Notes under the pieces: generated by a model | The model's input: the letters and a program-made list of their open reading frames with translations, nothing else | The model's database searches: none | What the model was told of the DNA's origin: nothing | Part shown: positions 11,801 to 23,728 of the stretch, one piece after another | How positions within the stretch are numbered: position 1 is the stretch's first letter | Layout of the letters: each line of letters opens with the position of its first letter | Translations under genes and position numbers: made by a program | Origin: Heterodera schachtii | Lineage: Eukaryota > Nematoda > Chromadorea > Rhabditida > Heteroderidae | Length of the DNA stretch: 64,000 bases | Reading direction: 5' to 3' | NCBI GenBank assembly: GCA_023374025.1 | Contig: SIJG01000052.1 | Span: 649,029 to 713,028, forward strand

Positions 11801-12614
11801 TTAGCGCGCGTGTCAGCTCAGCTGTCTCCCCCTCGACAGTTCGTCCGTCCAATTGGCATTTGCCAATTGGCATTTGCCAATGCTTTGCTTTCCTTCAGAT
11901 CCGTGCATTGGTCAGCCGGCCAAATCGACCAGTGGCCAAGTGTTTTTCTGCTCGGCTTCCAATCGCGACATTTGCCCCGTCAACTTTTGGTGTCACCTCG
12001 GCGCAGTGCCCGAAACGACCGTTTGCTGTCCGGGGGGTAATGACGACACACAAAGGCAAAGTAACTTTTGAGTTTGCCAATGCTTTAGCCACAAATCCCT
12101 GCTCTGTGCCGCTGTCCCCGGGCACGGGCAACGCGGGGTTGGCACGATGGTACGACGGGGGGGGGGAGGAGGCGAACAAAACCTTTGGACAGCTTTGTTC
12201 GCTTTAGGTATTACAACGCAGACGAACGGCAATGCGTGTCCTTCCAATACAACGGCAAAAGAGGGAACCAAAACAACTTTCTGACCCAAGACGAGTGCCA
12301 ATTAGCGTGTCCCGGTGGGAATATTAGCCGATTAACCCCCCCCCCCCCCCCCGCCCATCGTCAATTAGCAATAATTTGATTCCCTTCAATTTCAGCTGAA
12401 CTTTGTCTTCTGTCAATCGACCGCGGGTCGTGCGGGGGGCGTCAAACGCGTTACGCTTTTGACCGGCAAAAGGTGGCGTAAATTAAAATTCGAAATTAAA
12501 GTGCCAATTCAGTCCCAATGCGTGCCATTTGAGTACAGCGGATGCGGGGGAAACCTCAACAATTTTCTGACAATGCAAGAGTGCCAGCAAATTTGTGGGA
12601 ATGTGCGGATTTAA
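5881..12614 (+). CDS. Secreted multi-domain Kunitz / lustrin-type cysteine-rich protein
   Basis: Exon 1 (5881-6075) encodes a signal peptide (MPFPLMCRFPLQFAFFLLL). A Kunitz-like domain follows (about 6800-6921), then five lustrin-type modules (pattern NPC...C...CP..C-H-V-G...CC) alternate with Kunitz domains: lustrin at 8646-8806, 9085-9231, 10925-11057, 11435-11567, 11900-12036; Kunitz at 8867-9032, 10763-10925, 11108-11330, 11625-11830, 12093-12310 and 12396-12599. Phases join across introns with CAG or TAG acceptors. The stop TAA is at 12612-12614. Most Kunitz domains keep the RW(F/Y) and GNxNNF cores but lack the Cys14-Cys38 pair; only the last has all six cysteines. Likely an extracellular matrix, cuticle or gland protein rather than a protease inhibitor. 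The link from exon 1 to the first domains, across a 1.2-kb CT tract, is inferred, so the 5' part could belong to a separate gene. An antisense prolyl hydroxylase sits in the intron 9232-10757. Confidence 0.8.
7080..8275. repeat. Homopyrimidine minisatellite, about 1.2 kb
   Basis: Almost uninterrupted C/T on the plus strand, built from an imperfect unit of about 23 bp (CCCCTCTCCCCTCTTTTCCC plus TCC), degenerating to poly(C) and CT runs after 7800. It lies in a presumed intron of the Kunitz/lustrin gene. The long Gly/Glu/Arg/Lys ORF on the minus strand is a composition artefact. Confidence 0.9.
9394..10499 (-). CDS. Prolyl 4-hydroxylase alpha-subunit-like, nested in an intron
   Basis: Encodes a 2-oxoglutarate/Fe(II) prolyl hydroxylase. 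Exon 1 (10499 down to 10105) opens with a signal peptide (MLLSANCSPFSIFLSFFF). Later exons give SHGEEEVRKLFRQVQAVL, then VLKYIPFGHYAPHFDHLD with the HxD iron ligands, WFAYFGNRLATALL, GGSTAFPNLG, GDLLLWVN, the distal iron His in LHAACPIL and the 2-oxoglutarate Lys in GEKIAVSLW. All catalytic residues are present. At about 250 residues it holds little beyond the catalytic domain and lacks the long N-terminal peptide-binding region of collagen P4H alpha subunits, resembling the short nematode forms. Donor GTGAGTGC at 10104 and acceptor CCAAAG before GDLLL restore the frame. It lies wholly inside one intron of the oppositely transcribed Kunitz/lustrin gene. Confidence 0.85.
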
Positions 12615-12799
12615 CAGAATGTGCGCTGAAATCACGGCTAAACGGCCATTGTTCAAATTTTTCTCAGAAAAAACTTATAAATAATGAAAATATTTTTCCG
12701 AATGTTTTTTCGGAATTCACTGACCAAAACCGGGATCACAGAAACATAATTTGAAAAGTAAAGGCAAAAAATGTCCGTTCTTTTCCTCCGTTCCGTCGG

Positions 12800-15197
12800 T
12801 CACCTGAGTGAGCATCCGTCGTAGTGGGACACAAATTCGAATTCCTTTTCCGGAAAGTGCACAATTGTGCGCCATGAAAGCTGAATTGTTTTGTTTTTGT
12901 TTGCGTTGGCATTCTGTTGGCTTTCGCCAAATCCTCCGACCTTTGCCGCCTTTGCCATTCGCATTTTCGCAACTTTGCAGTGAATGCCTTCGATTTTGGG
13001 CAACGCGCATTTGACCGGGCCAGGACAGAAGTTGGGCTTTCTGTTCTTCTGTGAATAGAAAATTCGGTTGTAACAGTCGACCATCATCGGCAGGTAATTC
13101 TGCGCGGTGGGCAATCGTCGGAACGTTTCGCCGTGGGCGGAGAGCATTCGAACGAACGCGGACTGAACACGCGCGAGCTGACGCGCGTTTATGAGGTCGG
13201 ACAGACGCGAGAGGGGGCCGAAAGACTGTGGAAGGATTGGGCAAAAAGTGAGAGAGAACGGAAGGGCTTCGAATGGCATCGGATTCATTTCGATATGCCC
13301 CATTAATCTCCGTTTATCCCCCCTCACCAATTCGGTCGGCTCCATCCTTTTCCTTCTGCGCCTTCGCAAATTCAAATTCGAAGCTGTCCGTTCCCCTATT
13401 GTCCAGTTGCGCAGATGAACCATTATGTTCAATTCCTTTTATTTTTCAGTGTTTATGTAATTTTTAATATTTAATAAAACTTTAAATAAATTTTATTTTA
13501 TTTCTAAAATGTTCCCAAATTATTCTCCCCTTTTTCTTTGCCCCCCCCCCCTTTATTTCTTACCGTTGGCACTGTAAACATTTTTACTGCTCCCAATTTA
13601 ATGCCTGGGTAATGAAGCCATGCTGTCTCCACGCGAGATGTGTTCACCACATATTTCCTTCAACCAATGCTTCAATTAGTTCCATTTGTATAATTAGCCG
13701 ATTGGAGTGATTAATTACCCCGTCTCATTTTGGTTGGAAATTTGGGCACTTTCGATGAGATGGACCAGCGAATAATCGCGCACTTGAGAAGCCGATTGGA
13801 GTTCGGTATTGAAGCGATTGTAAGTGAAGCCAGCGGCATTTGAGTAGACGGAAGAAAGGCTGAAAAGAGGAAAGAAAGATTGGAAATTGAAATGGGAATT
13901 CAGACAAAATTAGGACGGATCATTGCCAAATGTTTCAATGCCAATCTCTTCTCTTACAGTCGGAATTCGTCTATGTATCGTTCACCAAGCCGTGGTATCA
14001 GCACATCGTCCAGGTCACCAATGATGATAAATGTGGTCGCCTCCTGCAATTGTTCACTCTGTGCCGTGGCAATGCGCCGTTTTGGCACAAACTCTGTATT
14101 TCAGTAGACAATCGGTGTGGGCACTAGCCTGGTTGCGCCAGTCCAACTCGAAGTTCGGGTCGAAGCCCACCCGGCGCTCATTTTCGGCATCAAGCTCAAT
14201 GGAAGGCCAAGGTTCGAGCGCGGCGATGCCCTCCTCTCTGTACAGCTGACAGAGGCGACTCGCGCATGGTTACCAAATTGCGAATTGCCCACCTCAAGAA
14301 CATCCATGATGGCACTCAGAATGCTCTGGATGTAGAAAATTTGAAGCTGAACCCCGAAATTTCGGTAAATTTCGAGAGTGCTCAGCACAATTTGCCACCG
14401 CTCCATGTAAAAGAGCGGACTGAAACAGGCGGCGACGCCAAAACGCCGCGAAGAAAAGGCCAATCGGAAGGGGAGCTGAACAAGCAATCGGAGAGAAATG
14501 AATCCTCCCCCCAATAATAATGTTATGGTGGTACATCGACGGAGTGCGAATTGACCGTCGTGTCGGAGAACGACAGCCGTAAAAGGTTCGGCAGAGTTTG
14601 GCAAATGCCAACGTACGCCGTCCATTTGCAAATGCCCACCGGCTGATACGCCCAACGGATCTGTGCTCGACTGACTCTGAAAGGCAAAATCGACCAATCC
14701 CAAAGCTTCGCACTTTGCTTCTCACTTTGTGTGCGTTCCATTTTTGGCCGTGCATATCAAAGCTCGTCTCAGCCTTAGAATTTTTGTTAAAATTTTTATG
14801 GTAAAATTCCTTAATAATTGAAACAGATTAAATGCGCGAGAGGTAATTGAAGCGGATGATTGGTCTTCGCCGGTCCCCCCCCCCCCCCCGGCCATTCTTC
14901 GCTTTTGCCCTTTGCTTCTCAAATTTCCCACCTCAGCGGGGCTCTGCCCCACCCGTAGTCTTCTGCGTTGATCAGACTGACTGCCGTGTGTGGTTCATAT
15001 CTTCAGTTGTTTTGGTGGAGAATAACCTTACAATTATCATAAAAAATTTGGGTTAATTACATCGCCGAATTTTGATAGACAGTGGTGGAGATGAACACCA
15101 AATGATGTTCGATGCGGTCGAAGAAGAAGTTGAGGGAGGTGACCAGGAGCAGAAAGCACAAAGTGAGCTGAGCATTTGGCGGAGGGTCGGCGCGCAT
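12800..15197 (-). CDS. Glycosyltransferase family 92 (DUF23) protein, type II membrane
   Basis: Exon 1 (15197 down to 15061) starts MRADPPPNAQLTLCFLLL, a signal anchor placing the catalytic part in the Golgi lumen. Next come CKWTAYVGICQTLP, then the family block SPLFYMERWQIVLSTLEIYR and FGVQLQIFYIQS (about 14290-14420), followed by GDLDDVLIPRLGERYIDEF (about 13975-14060), whose DLDD is a DxD-like metal site. Then come YSNAAGFTYNRFNTELQSAS (about 13790-13850), VMVHLRNW-like sequence near 13400, and a C-terminal cysteine block NFCPGPVKCALPKIEGIHC, ending in SHYDGCSLR before TGA at 12800-12802. GT92 enzymes in nematodes add galactose to N-glycan core fucose; the acceptor here cannot be told. The stop is only 186 nt from the convergent Kunitz/lustrin stop. 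Exon joins between 13400 and 13700 were not resolved. Confidence 0.85.
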
Positions 15198-17171
15198 TTT
15201 GACACTGTCAAAGGCAATTAAGGAAAATTAATTAATAAAATTAATTAATTAACGTGGGGAGATCCATTTGGCAAAACTTAGGCAATTAGTGGCGAATAAG
15301 AAAGGATGTGCTGGGAGTGCCCAAAGCGATAAGAAAAGGCCCCTCGGGGGCTTTCCCCCCTTTCCCCCCATTCACCGCCGTTCAATCGCGCGGATTGTCC
15401 ATGCAAAAGTTCGCCAGAAAAGCCGAAAAACGATAAGCTCAAGCGAACAGCAAAAAAAGCGGAGGAATCGGAGCCGACGGATGGGAAAACGCATTTTCAA
15501 TGAATGGGGCGGAGGGATTGGCGGGGGGGGGGGAAGGGCAACCGACGCCCATCGACGGAATGGGCGCTTAAACTCGTCTCTCCCAGCCCACCCAAGTGAG
15601 GAGCCGGTTCTCGACTTGAGTAAGTGTCCCGTATTTCCAAGAAAAATTGAAAAAAAAAACAGAAAAAGCATTTGTCATTCAATTAGTGCCATTGTATGAA
15701 CTTTTTATAATAAGCAATAATATTAATATTGATGCACTTTCTAAATTGGGAACAGAATTAAATGAATGCCAAATTAACCAATGAGAGAGGGCCAATTGCT
15801 GCGCCGCTTTTGCCGTTGCAATTTGCATCCATCACCCCACCAACTTTGGCCTTTTTTGCTAAATCCCCCCCCTCCAGTCAAATTGCCATCTTTCACTCCA
15901 ATTCTCTGCCATTTTTATCTTTACGTGACTTTAATTGCTATTCAAAAAGATCCCTTTGCGCTTTTCTCGCTTTAAAGCTATTTCCGTACGCTTCTTCGCC
16001 ATTTTTCGTCATAATTTTCTTGCGCAAAAGCTCTTCCTCTTCAAAACACTCGTCAATTTCCCGCAGTTCAAACTCATGTCCTAATTAGGCTTTCAAATTG
16101 GTCCAAAATGCCCTTTTGGCTCATTTCAATTCAAAGCAGAATAGGTATTTAAATAGCAATGATAGGAATTGTCGCTTCTTATTTGAGAGGAAACGATATG
16201 GCTTTCTTTCCTCGCTCCTTTTTTGTTATTATTTCATACTAATTGCTTAAATTAATTGCTTCACTAAGTCATTATTGGCCTTCGTAATTACCCTCCCCCC
16301 CCCCATTTGTCCCACCCCCCCCCCCGCTCCCCTTCCCCCCCCCTTCCCCCACTTTTGCTTGTCTCTCCGTTGGTTGGACATCCCTTGGTCCCAACCTTTG
16401 TCTGTTTTGCTTGTCCTACCGTTCTTCCCCCCCCCCCCCCCCCGCTTCTCCCCTCCTCCCTTATGCTTCTTCCATTTTTGCCCATTTGACCGCTCACTTT
16501 CAATTAATCCCATCTCTTTCCTCCCCCCCCCCTCCCCTTTTTCTTTCTCCGATTTCTTTCTTCCTTTTTCCATGTCTTTTCACTCATTCATTCGTCGGCT
16601 GTCTTTTCTCATTATTTCGACGCCTTTTTCCTTTTGATAAAATTCCTTCACTTTTTTGCCGTTCTGCTGCTGCTTCTGTTGTTTTTGTTTTGTTTTCCGT
16701 GGGAATGCTTAATGTCTTTGGGCGGTGCCGTTCAAATTCCTGTCCGACCGAATCAATTAATGAATGAATGAATTGAATGAATGAGCTGAGTGTGCTAATT
16801 GGCAAAATGAATCACTGACTTTTGAAAGGAGCATTGAATTCCTTCCAAAAAATTGCCCCCTAAAAAGGTAAAGTCAATCCCTCTCATTTGCCGTGAAAGG
16901 GTCTTCCGCTGCTCAGGGGCTTTAATTCCCCCCCCCCGGCTTCGTTGCTAATCCGTCCGTCCGTCCCTTTGCCCACATTAAGCGTGGATTACTTTCACTC
17001 GTGATATTCCAATTTGACTTTTACATAAGGAATTAATCCTTCTTTTAAAAGGAAATAAACCTTTCAATTATTTTTTCTCAATCGTTTAATTTTGAATAAA
17101 TGGAACGACTGATTAGGAACATTAAGGTAATGGTCTCTCATTAATAATGTCAATTGCTAAAACCCTTACAG
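15198..17171. other. Intergenic, with one possible minus-strand terminal exon
   Basis: Mostly low complexity: poly(G) at 15521, C runs at about 16295-16530, AT-rich spacers. On the minus strand 16080-15938 reads open for 47 codons after a good TAG acceptor and ends in a stop, with charged sequence including ELREIDECFEEEELLRKK and NSFKARKAQRDLFE. It looks like a real last exon, but no upstream exon could be joined to it, so no gene is called. Confidence 0.35.
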
Positions 17172-19141
17172 AAGCAAAAGGGAAGCAACGGACCAATCAT
17201 TAGCACTTGCGGCACTTCCGCCGGCGTTTTGGTGCCGCGAATTCAAATCACTCAATCGGTTTTTGACGAGACAGAAGAGGAGAAATGGGTGGCCAAATTA
17301 AAAGACGGACCGATGGGGGCGGAGGAAAAGCCATTGAAAGAGGCGGAAAAAACGGAGACGGAACAAACGCAACAGAACGACGGGGAACCACGGCAGAAGC
17401 AGGAGGGACTGCTGTGTGCGGAGAAGTACCAGGACAGAGGGGCGATCGGAAGACAATCGACCGGAACACTGAACAGACTGATGTTGGTGGCACAAGCATT
17501 GGAGAGCGAAGTCGACTGGAGGTGGGCCAAGGATGTGAGGGAGGTCAAAAAAAGTCAAAACAAAGTGGGGGAGGAGGGGGGGGGGACGGGGGTAGAGGAG
17601 GGGTTAGAAAAAGATGAGAATTATAAAACAATATGGAACGGGGGTAGAGGAGAAAGGGCGGAGGGGTACAAAACGGAGCGGAGAGTGGGAGAAATCACAA
17701 TAATATGTGAGGGGGGGGGGGCTTAAAAGAATGGCCGGCATGGGATGAAAGCACGGAGCATTTCCAATTCGCAGCAGGCGGAGAAGCGACGTGAGCAGTG
17801 CCCGCATTGTGCTGACCTTACGAATGGCCAACGTTGTCCTTTTGCTGCTCGTCAATTTGCTCATTTTCTCGGGAATTGGCCATTATCAGGACAAAAATGG
17901 CAATCGCATTTCTCTTCTCCTCACAATGGACAAATGGTCAAATGCCTTTCCCTCTGATAAGCTTTCTCTCTTAATGACCTTTTCTTAGGACTTTTCGGCC
18001 GGGATTTGCTTTTGACGAACTTCCGGCGACTTTCTCCGAGATTAGACTTTCGTAAGTCCCCCCCCCCCTTTCGCTTTCACTTCCCTTTCCCTCAAAATCA
18101 GTGCCCAATTTTGTGCGTCCGCCTTAAGCGTGGCGATGCTTCTCACTTCCATTTCGGTAAAATAAGGCGAATAAATGAGCCCAAAGAATGCCCCCCCCCC
18201 TTTTGTCAGTTGCAAATCATTCATTGTCTCCGCTTAAAACATTCCAAATTTTTGGTAATTATTTATTAATTATTAAATGCCTCCTTTTCTCCTCCCTTTT
18301 CTTTTTTCTTCAGTGCGTTTGCCATTCTTTTGGCTGTGTGCCAATTTCTCTTTTTGTTTTTGGGCTCGAAATGCATTACAGGTGAGCAAAGCAAATCAAA
18401 GCAGCGATCGGTGATTTGGCATTTGCATTTGCAGTGCTTGCCCTTGGCTGGACGATTTTCTGAACAGACAAATAATGCGGCGAAATTTTGCAACTATGGA
18501 GAAATATTTCGACACACAATGTGGGATAAACGGATGGGCATTAGCCGGGGTAAGTGGCAAATGGCCAATTTTAAATTTGAGAAATTCGAACATTTTAATT
18601 TTATAAGGTTTTGAAAACAAAAATATTTAATTTTCATCATTTTTCTTTTCATATTATTCATTAATAGGGATAATATTTATAGTCAAAAAATTTAAAAATG
18701 ACAAAAATTACAATGAAAAAAATTAAAATTGAATGTCTTTTTTGAAGGATTTGGTGATAATGTGTTTCTTTTATCTGTGAGTCTTCTGTGTGACTCCGCT
18801 AAAATATGTTTGGTTTTTACCAAAAATAAGCCGAAAATGAAAAATTTCCAAAATATGGCTGATCACATTTTATGATCTAAAAAATATGATTTAAAAAGTT
18901 GGAAATTAGGAAAAATATGACTGATCATAAAATATGATTCCTAATGATCACTCACTCACTGTGATCAGAATGTGTCTTTGGCAGGGAAAGGAAAAGCAAT
19001 TAAATAAGCGCAAATTGGCAGATCTTTTCCCTGCTCTCTTGCGGTTTGTTCATCAGCGACGGACTGATCGTCACTTTCTTCAAATCCGACGAATCTCACA
19101 GCACTGAGCCGGAGAAACAGCAGCAGGCGATGAATGTCTGA
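17172..19141 (+). CDS. Predicted four-helix membrane protein, unrecognised
   Basis: Family not recognised. A charged N-terminal exon (from 17172, after CTTACAG) includes TCGTSAGVLVPRIQITQSVF and QSTGTLNRLMLVAQALESEV. Later exons join in phase: helix 1 MANVVLLLLVNLLIFSGIG (about 17824-17880), an extracytoplasmic or loop part ending MDKW, a small exon RPGFAFDELPATFSEI (17993-18052), helix 2 AQFCASALSVAMLLTSIS (about 18102-18158), helix 3 GCVPISLFVFGLEM (about 18314-18380), a loop ACPWLDDFLNRQ...YFDTQCGINGWALAG, helix 4 FSLLSCGLFISDGLIVTFF, and a short polar tail ending at TGA 19139-19141. Four helices with a Cys-containing loop recall claudin-like or tetraspan topologies, but no signature motif (W-GLW-C-C or CCG) is present. 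The join between the N-terminal exon and helix 1 is uncertain. Confidence 0.5.
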
Positions 19142-22100
19142 TCAGTTTTGGCAGATAAAAAACAAACAAACAAACGGAGTAAACGTACAGTACACACATT
19201 TATTTTTACAGTATGCATAATTTATATTATTGGTTTTGTACACTTTATGTAAATTGTGATTTAGGCATTTAAATATTTTCCAATTGTTGCTCTGATACAT
19301 TTGGATGAAAAATATTTTTTTAAATTTGGTTTCTTATTTTTATGCTTATTTTTAAGCGAAAAATCGTTAACAAAAATTCAAAAAAAAAAAAAAAAACACT
19401 CCCAAAGAAATGACTTTCAAAATGACTTAAGAATGGAAGTTTTTCAAACTGCAGAAGTTGATCAATCATTGGAATAAATCAGAAGCGGATTAAATTTTTT
19501 ATTGCAATTTTTCGACGATAAAAAGCAATAAATAAAATGTCATAAAAAATTTAGGCTTACATTAGGATTTAATTTTTTGTGTATTAAAAAATTGAATTGA
19601 TATCCCATTTAAAATTTCTTAGTTAAATTCATTTTAATTTTAATTTTAAATTTTTGATAAAAAAATTACAAATTACTGGGTTAGAAAAAAATCAAAAATA
19701 TGTAGAAATTTACAGGATCTGATCAGCTGAGGATTGGGAAAATCGTTGAAAATTTTTTTTTATTATTTTTAAAATATGTTTTTCTAGATTTTCAAAAAAA
19801 TAGTTTTTTCCTCAATATTTAATTTAAATACATAGATGCTGTTTCCTTTTTAATACGCGAAGAATTTAATTTGTTCTTTGTATAACTACAAATAAATTCG
19901 AAAAAAATAAAAATTAATTAAAATCGAATAAAAAAAATTAAATGTAAAGAAGTAAAAAAGAAAATATTCAAAAATATTTTTAATAAAGAAGCACTCATTG
20001 AAAAGGTCAAAACCGGAAAGGCGCAAAAGAAATTGAAACCATTTGTAATTGTATCCGTTCTTTTCGGTTAATTAATTGATTCAAATTCTGCGGAATGCCA
20101 TTCCCTGACAAATGAGATTTCCATTTGTCGTCCCAAGGCGACTTATCCAATTGAAGCCAGTCAAACCACCTTCTTCTTTCAAGTGACTGAATGGTCTTTT
20201 CATAAATCCAGCCTCGAAATTTCAAAATTATTTAAATTATTTCTAAGGGTAATTTGAGGTGCTGATTTGTGAGCACGGACGGATCTTGCCTTCTTTAGCT
20301 CAATTCGAACTCCGACCCTGAGTAGAATTTAAGAAAAATTTAAAAGTTTCCATTTTTTGCAAATGTTATATAACATTGGCATTGACAATATGAGTAAACA
20401 TCATAAGGAATTCATATGAGAATCACGCATTCACGGGATAATAATGGGAAATGTGGTCGATAAGTTGAAAACAAATGACCCAAAGTATTTTCTACAGATC
20501 ATTAGCAAAAAAAAAGAAGAAAGTTTTTTAATTACCGAAAAATTTCGAGTCCGAATACGGGGTCTGAAATTGAGCCAACGAAGGCCAGATTGGTGCTCAC
20601 AAAATTGCTAAACTTCTCCCGCCGTCGCCGACAATTTTTTCGGGAATTTCCTCCTTTTCTCCGACTTTTCTCTCCCCAAAGGTCGGCGGGGAGCAACAGT
20701 TTTAGATTTCCATTATATTTCCTTTTTTTTTTTTTGCCTTTTTAATTAAGAGCAAACGATTTGATTTTATTGACTTTGGTAATAGGCGCAAATTTTCAGG
20801 GGGAGGAAAGGGTAAGCGGAGAAACCTTCCCCCCCCCCCCTTCCCCAGGGGATAAAATTTCTTAAGAATTGACAAAAACCTGAAAAATTGGCTGGAAAGG
20901 AAGGCGGAAAATGCGAGAATTGGTAACCCAAAAAGCCCAACGGCACTTAAAGCACCGAAAGATAAATCCATCAGAAAAGAGACGGACAAAGGGCAGAAAA
21001 GCAATTTAATTAATGGGCAAATAACAATTTATGTATGAAAGCGCATTTAATGACAACATTTACATAAGCGAATCGAATTACAATGACAAATAAGGAAAAT
21101 GGAGGAGAGAATGGGAGAAAATGGCGAAGGTACGTTTTTTATTTGACGTTTTTTGACGGAATTTTAAGGAATCGCTGTTGTTAAAGTGGAAAAATAATAC
21201 AAAAATTTAAAAAAATCAACTCCTCCATTAGCCCAAATTTTAGTTTCGCAAAAACGGTTTTCGTCCGCCCTGACCCAATCCGTGCCATTATTTCCATTCC
21301 TTTTTCCCTCAAAAATTCTTTTTTGAACAGTGATTTACAGTGGGTTAATTCCATCCCATGAACTGCTCGTGACAAGAATGGAGGCTAACCTAAGGTTTTA
21401 GATTGAGTGTAAAACTTGAGGAAGAGATGCCCGAATTTAATGAGGCCAAAACGATGGATTTTTCGTTTTTGAGGAAACGTCGGCACATCTTTGACTCCCC
21501 GAAACGAAACTTGTCCTAATTGATTGAGCGATACTCACATCCCATCTACTTTTTTTCTGTTGAAAGGGTCTTCTAGAATTTTCAAATTCCACCCCCACTC
21601 CCTCACAAAATGCCATACCCATCCCACCCCAACTATTACCATCCCCAGCCCATCCAAAATGCCACCCGCCACCTTCTCCCATGTAATCCCTCAGCCTCTC
21701 CCAAAACACCATCTCCACCCCTTCCCAAAATGCCATCCCCTCCCAAAACACCATCTCCACCCCTTCCCAAAATGCCATCCCCTCCCAAAACACCATCTCC
21801 ACCCCTTCCCAAAATGCCATCCCCTCCCAAAACACCATCTCCACCCCTTCCCAAAATGCCATCCCCTCCCAAAACACCATCTCCACCCCTTCCCAAAATG
21901 CCATCCCCTCCCAAAACACCATCTCCACCCCTTCCCAAAATGCCATCCCCTCCTAAAACACCATCTCCACCCCTTCCCAAAATGCCATCCCCTCCCAAAA
22001 CACCATCTCCACCCCTTCCCAAAATGCCATCCCCTCCCAAAACACCATCTCCACCCCTTCCCAAAATGCCATTCCCTTCCCGCCCCCTCCCCCCGCCCCG

Positions 22101-23728
22101 ACTCATTCACTTAATTCCTTTACTTCTTTTATATCCCCGTCCCTTCTCAATTATCCACCGTTTTCGCATTTTCTATTAAATTTATTGCGCGATGAGATAA
22201 AAAAAAAAGATGGCTTTGGGGCACCGCGAAAAGGGCCGTCTGTTTGGGGGCACAATCGCTTAATTCCCCACCCCCCCCCCAAAAAAAACGACCACTCGCA
22301 ATTCCCAATTTTAATTAATTAAACGATTTTTCCACCGTTTGAAGAGTGTCCCTCCTCGGTGAAGCAGATACTCAGGAGATAAAGAAGGAAAGGCAATCAA
22401 AGAAGGTCAGCAGCAGTGCTTTCGGTGCCCAGAGACATTTATGGCCCCAGTCAAAATCGGACATTTTCCACTCATTCAAAAGTTTGGGTCGGACATTTGC
22501 AACCCAAAATTTAGGGAAATTTGCGGGATAGCCAAAATCGGAGATTTGCGATTCCGACTTTGGGGCTTCGAAACAATTCATTGTTATCGTATTCAGCTTT
22601 GTATTAATTAAACATTTTAAGAATGGTTATAAAGTGTCCATCTGCTGACCTTCGCTGATTGCCTTTCCTTCTTTCCCTGCTAATTGTAAGTAATTAAGCC
22701 GAGATCGATTCAAATTTTAGGCCGGTAATAATTCTTTTTAAAATATTTTAATTTTTAAAAAAATATTTGCGTAAATATTTCGGGCTTTGGCAATTTTTAA
22801 ATTAAAATACCTTCGACAACTTCAGCTGAATGAATAAATTTTTCATTATTTCTGCATTGCAAATTTCTTCAATTTTTATTCAGTATTTTAATCAATGTTT
22901 TTTAGCTGTTTTAAATATCTTCGTACCATTTATTTAAACATTTTGGTAAATTTTTATAATATAAATCCCCATCCCAGGCTCATATCTAGAAAAAAATTTT
23001 CGGTGAGGGCACCAGAAGAGCTTTTTTTTTTCTTTTCGGACCAAATAAATTTTTCTCCAGTGTCATTTCCAAAAATTTTCAGCGCAGGGACGAAAAAACA
23101 GGAATTTATAGCGATTTTGCGCCAAAACTGACAATGTTTGCCTTTCGGGGCCAAATTTTCAAAAAATAATGGTTCAATGGGGTCCAAAAATTTTTTGGAA
23201 TTTTTAATGCATTATGATAAGAAAATTGTGCAAATTTTTTTTTAATTTGCCCATATTTTGAGGAAAATTTTCTCATTTTTCATTTCGGGCGGGGGGGGGG
23301 GGGAGCACGTCCCCCCCCCCCCAGGGATACGCGCCTGCCCCACCCTATCATCACTTCCCCCCTCCCACCAGCTTCGTTTTTAATTGTTTTTATAACGGAA
23401 ATAAACAAATTTTTGGATTAAAAATTAAGGAAAAAATAATAGTTTTGTTTTTCACTTTGCCCTTTTTATTTGGTTCAAGGAATGAATTTTTAAAATAAAA
23501 AACCAAAAATAAAAGGGTGCAAATGCCGGGCACAAAAACCGTGGCACTCTGAAGATCGGACTTTTAAACTGCTCTTTGTCATCCTTCACAGTTGTGATTC
23601 CGTGCCCCCACTTCCCCCCCTCTCCCTAATATTTTTTATCTTTGGTTTCCCTTTATCTTTATCCCTTTCTCTTTCTGCCATTTCTCCTGCTTCTCCTCCA
23701 TGTCATTGTATTGCTTCTCCTTTTCAGG
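19142..23728. other. Gene-poor AT-rich region with satellites
   Basis: Mainly AT-rich DNA with long A/T runs. A minus-strand ORF at 20225-20007 (RGWIYEKTIQSLERRRWFDW, SPWDDKWKSHLSGNG) has protein-like composition and may be an isolated exon or gene fragment; I could not place it in a family. A 42-bp minisatellite occupies about 21705-22075. Paired poly(G) and poly(C) runs at about 23290-23325 flank sequence that looks like an old repeat. Nothing else is supported. Confidence 0.4.
21705..22075. repeat. 42-bp minisatellite, about 9 copies
   Basis: Unit begins AAAATGCCATCCCCTCCCAA and continues AACACCATCTCCACCCCTTC CC. Copies are nearly identical, the only clear change being a C-to-T near 21953. 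Because 42 is a multiple of three, several frames stay open on both strands (proline-rich on plus, Gly/Trp/Phe-rich on minus). No flanking coding exon or signal peptide supports translation. Confidence 0.85.

Noticed and set aside
12717..13244. 175-codon minus-strand ORF beside the GT92 gene
   Set aside because: It overlaps the GT92 C-terminal exon in another frame, and only the latter shows the conserved cysteine block.
15268..15699. Possible neuropeptide precursor with a GKR-type cleavage site near 15480
   Set aside because: There is no signal peptide, only one dibasic site of the right kind, and a poly(G) run produces the glycines.
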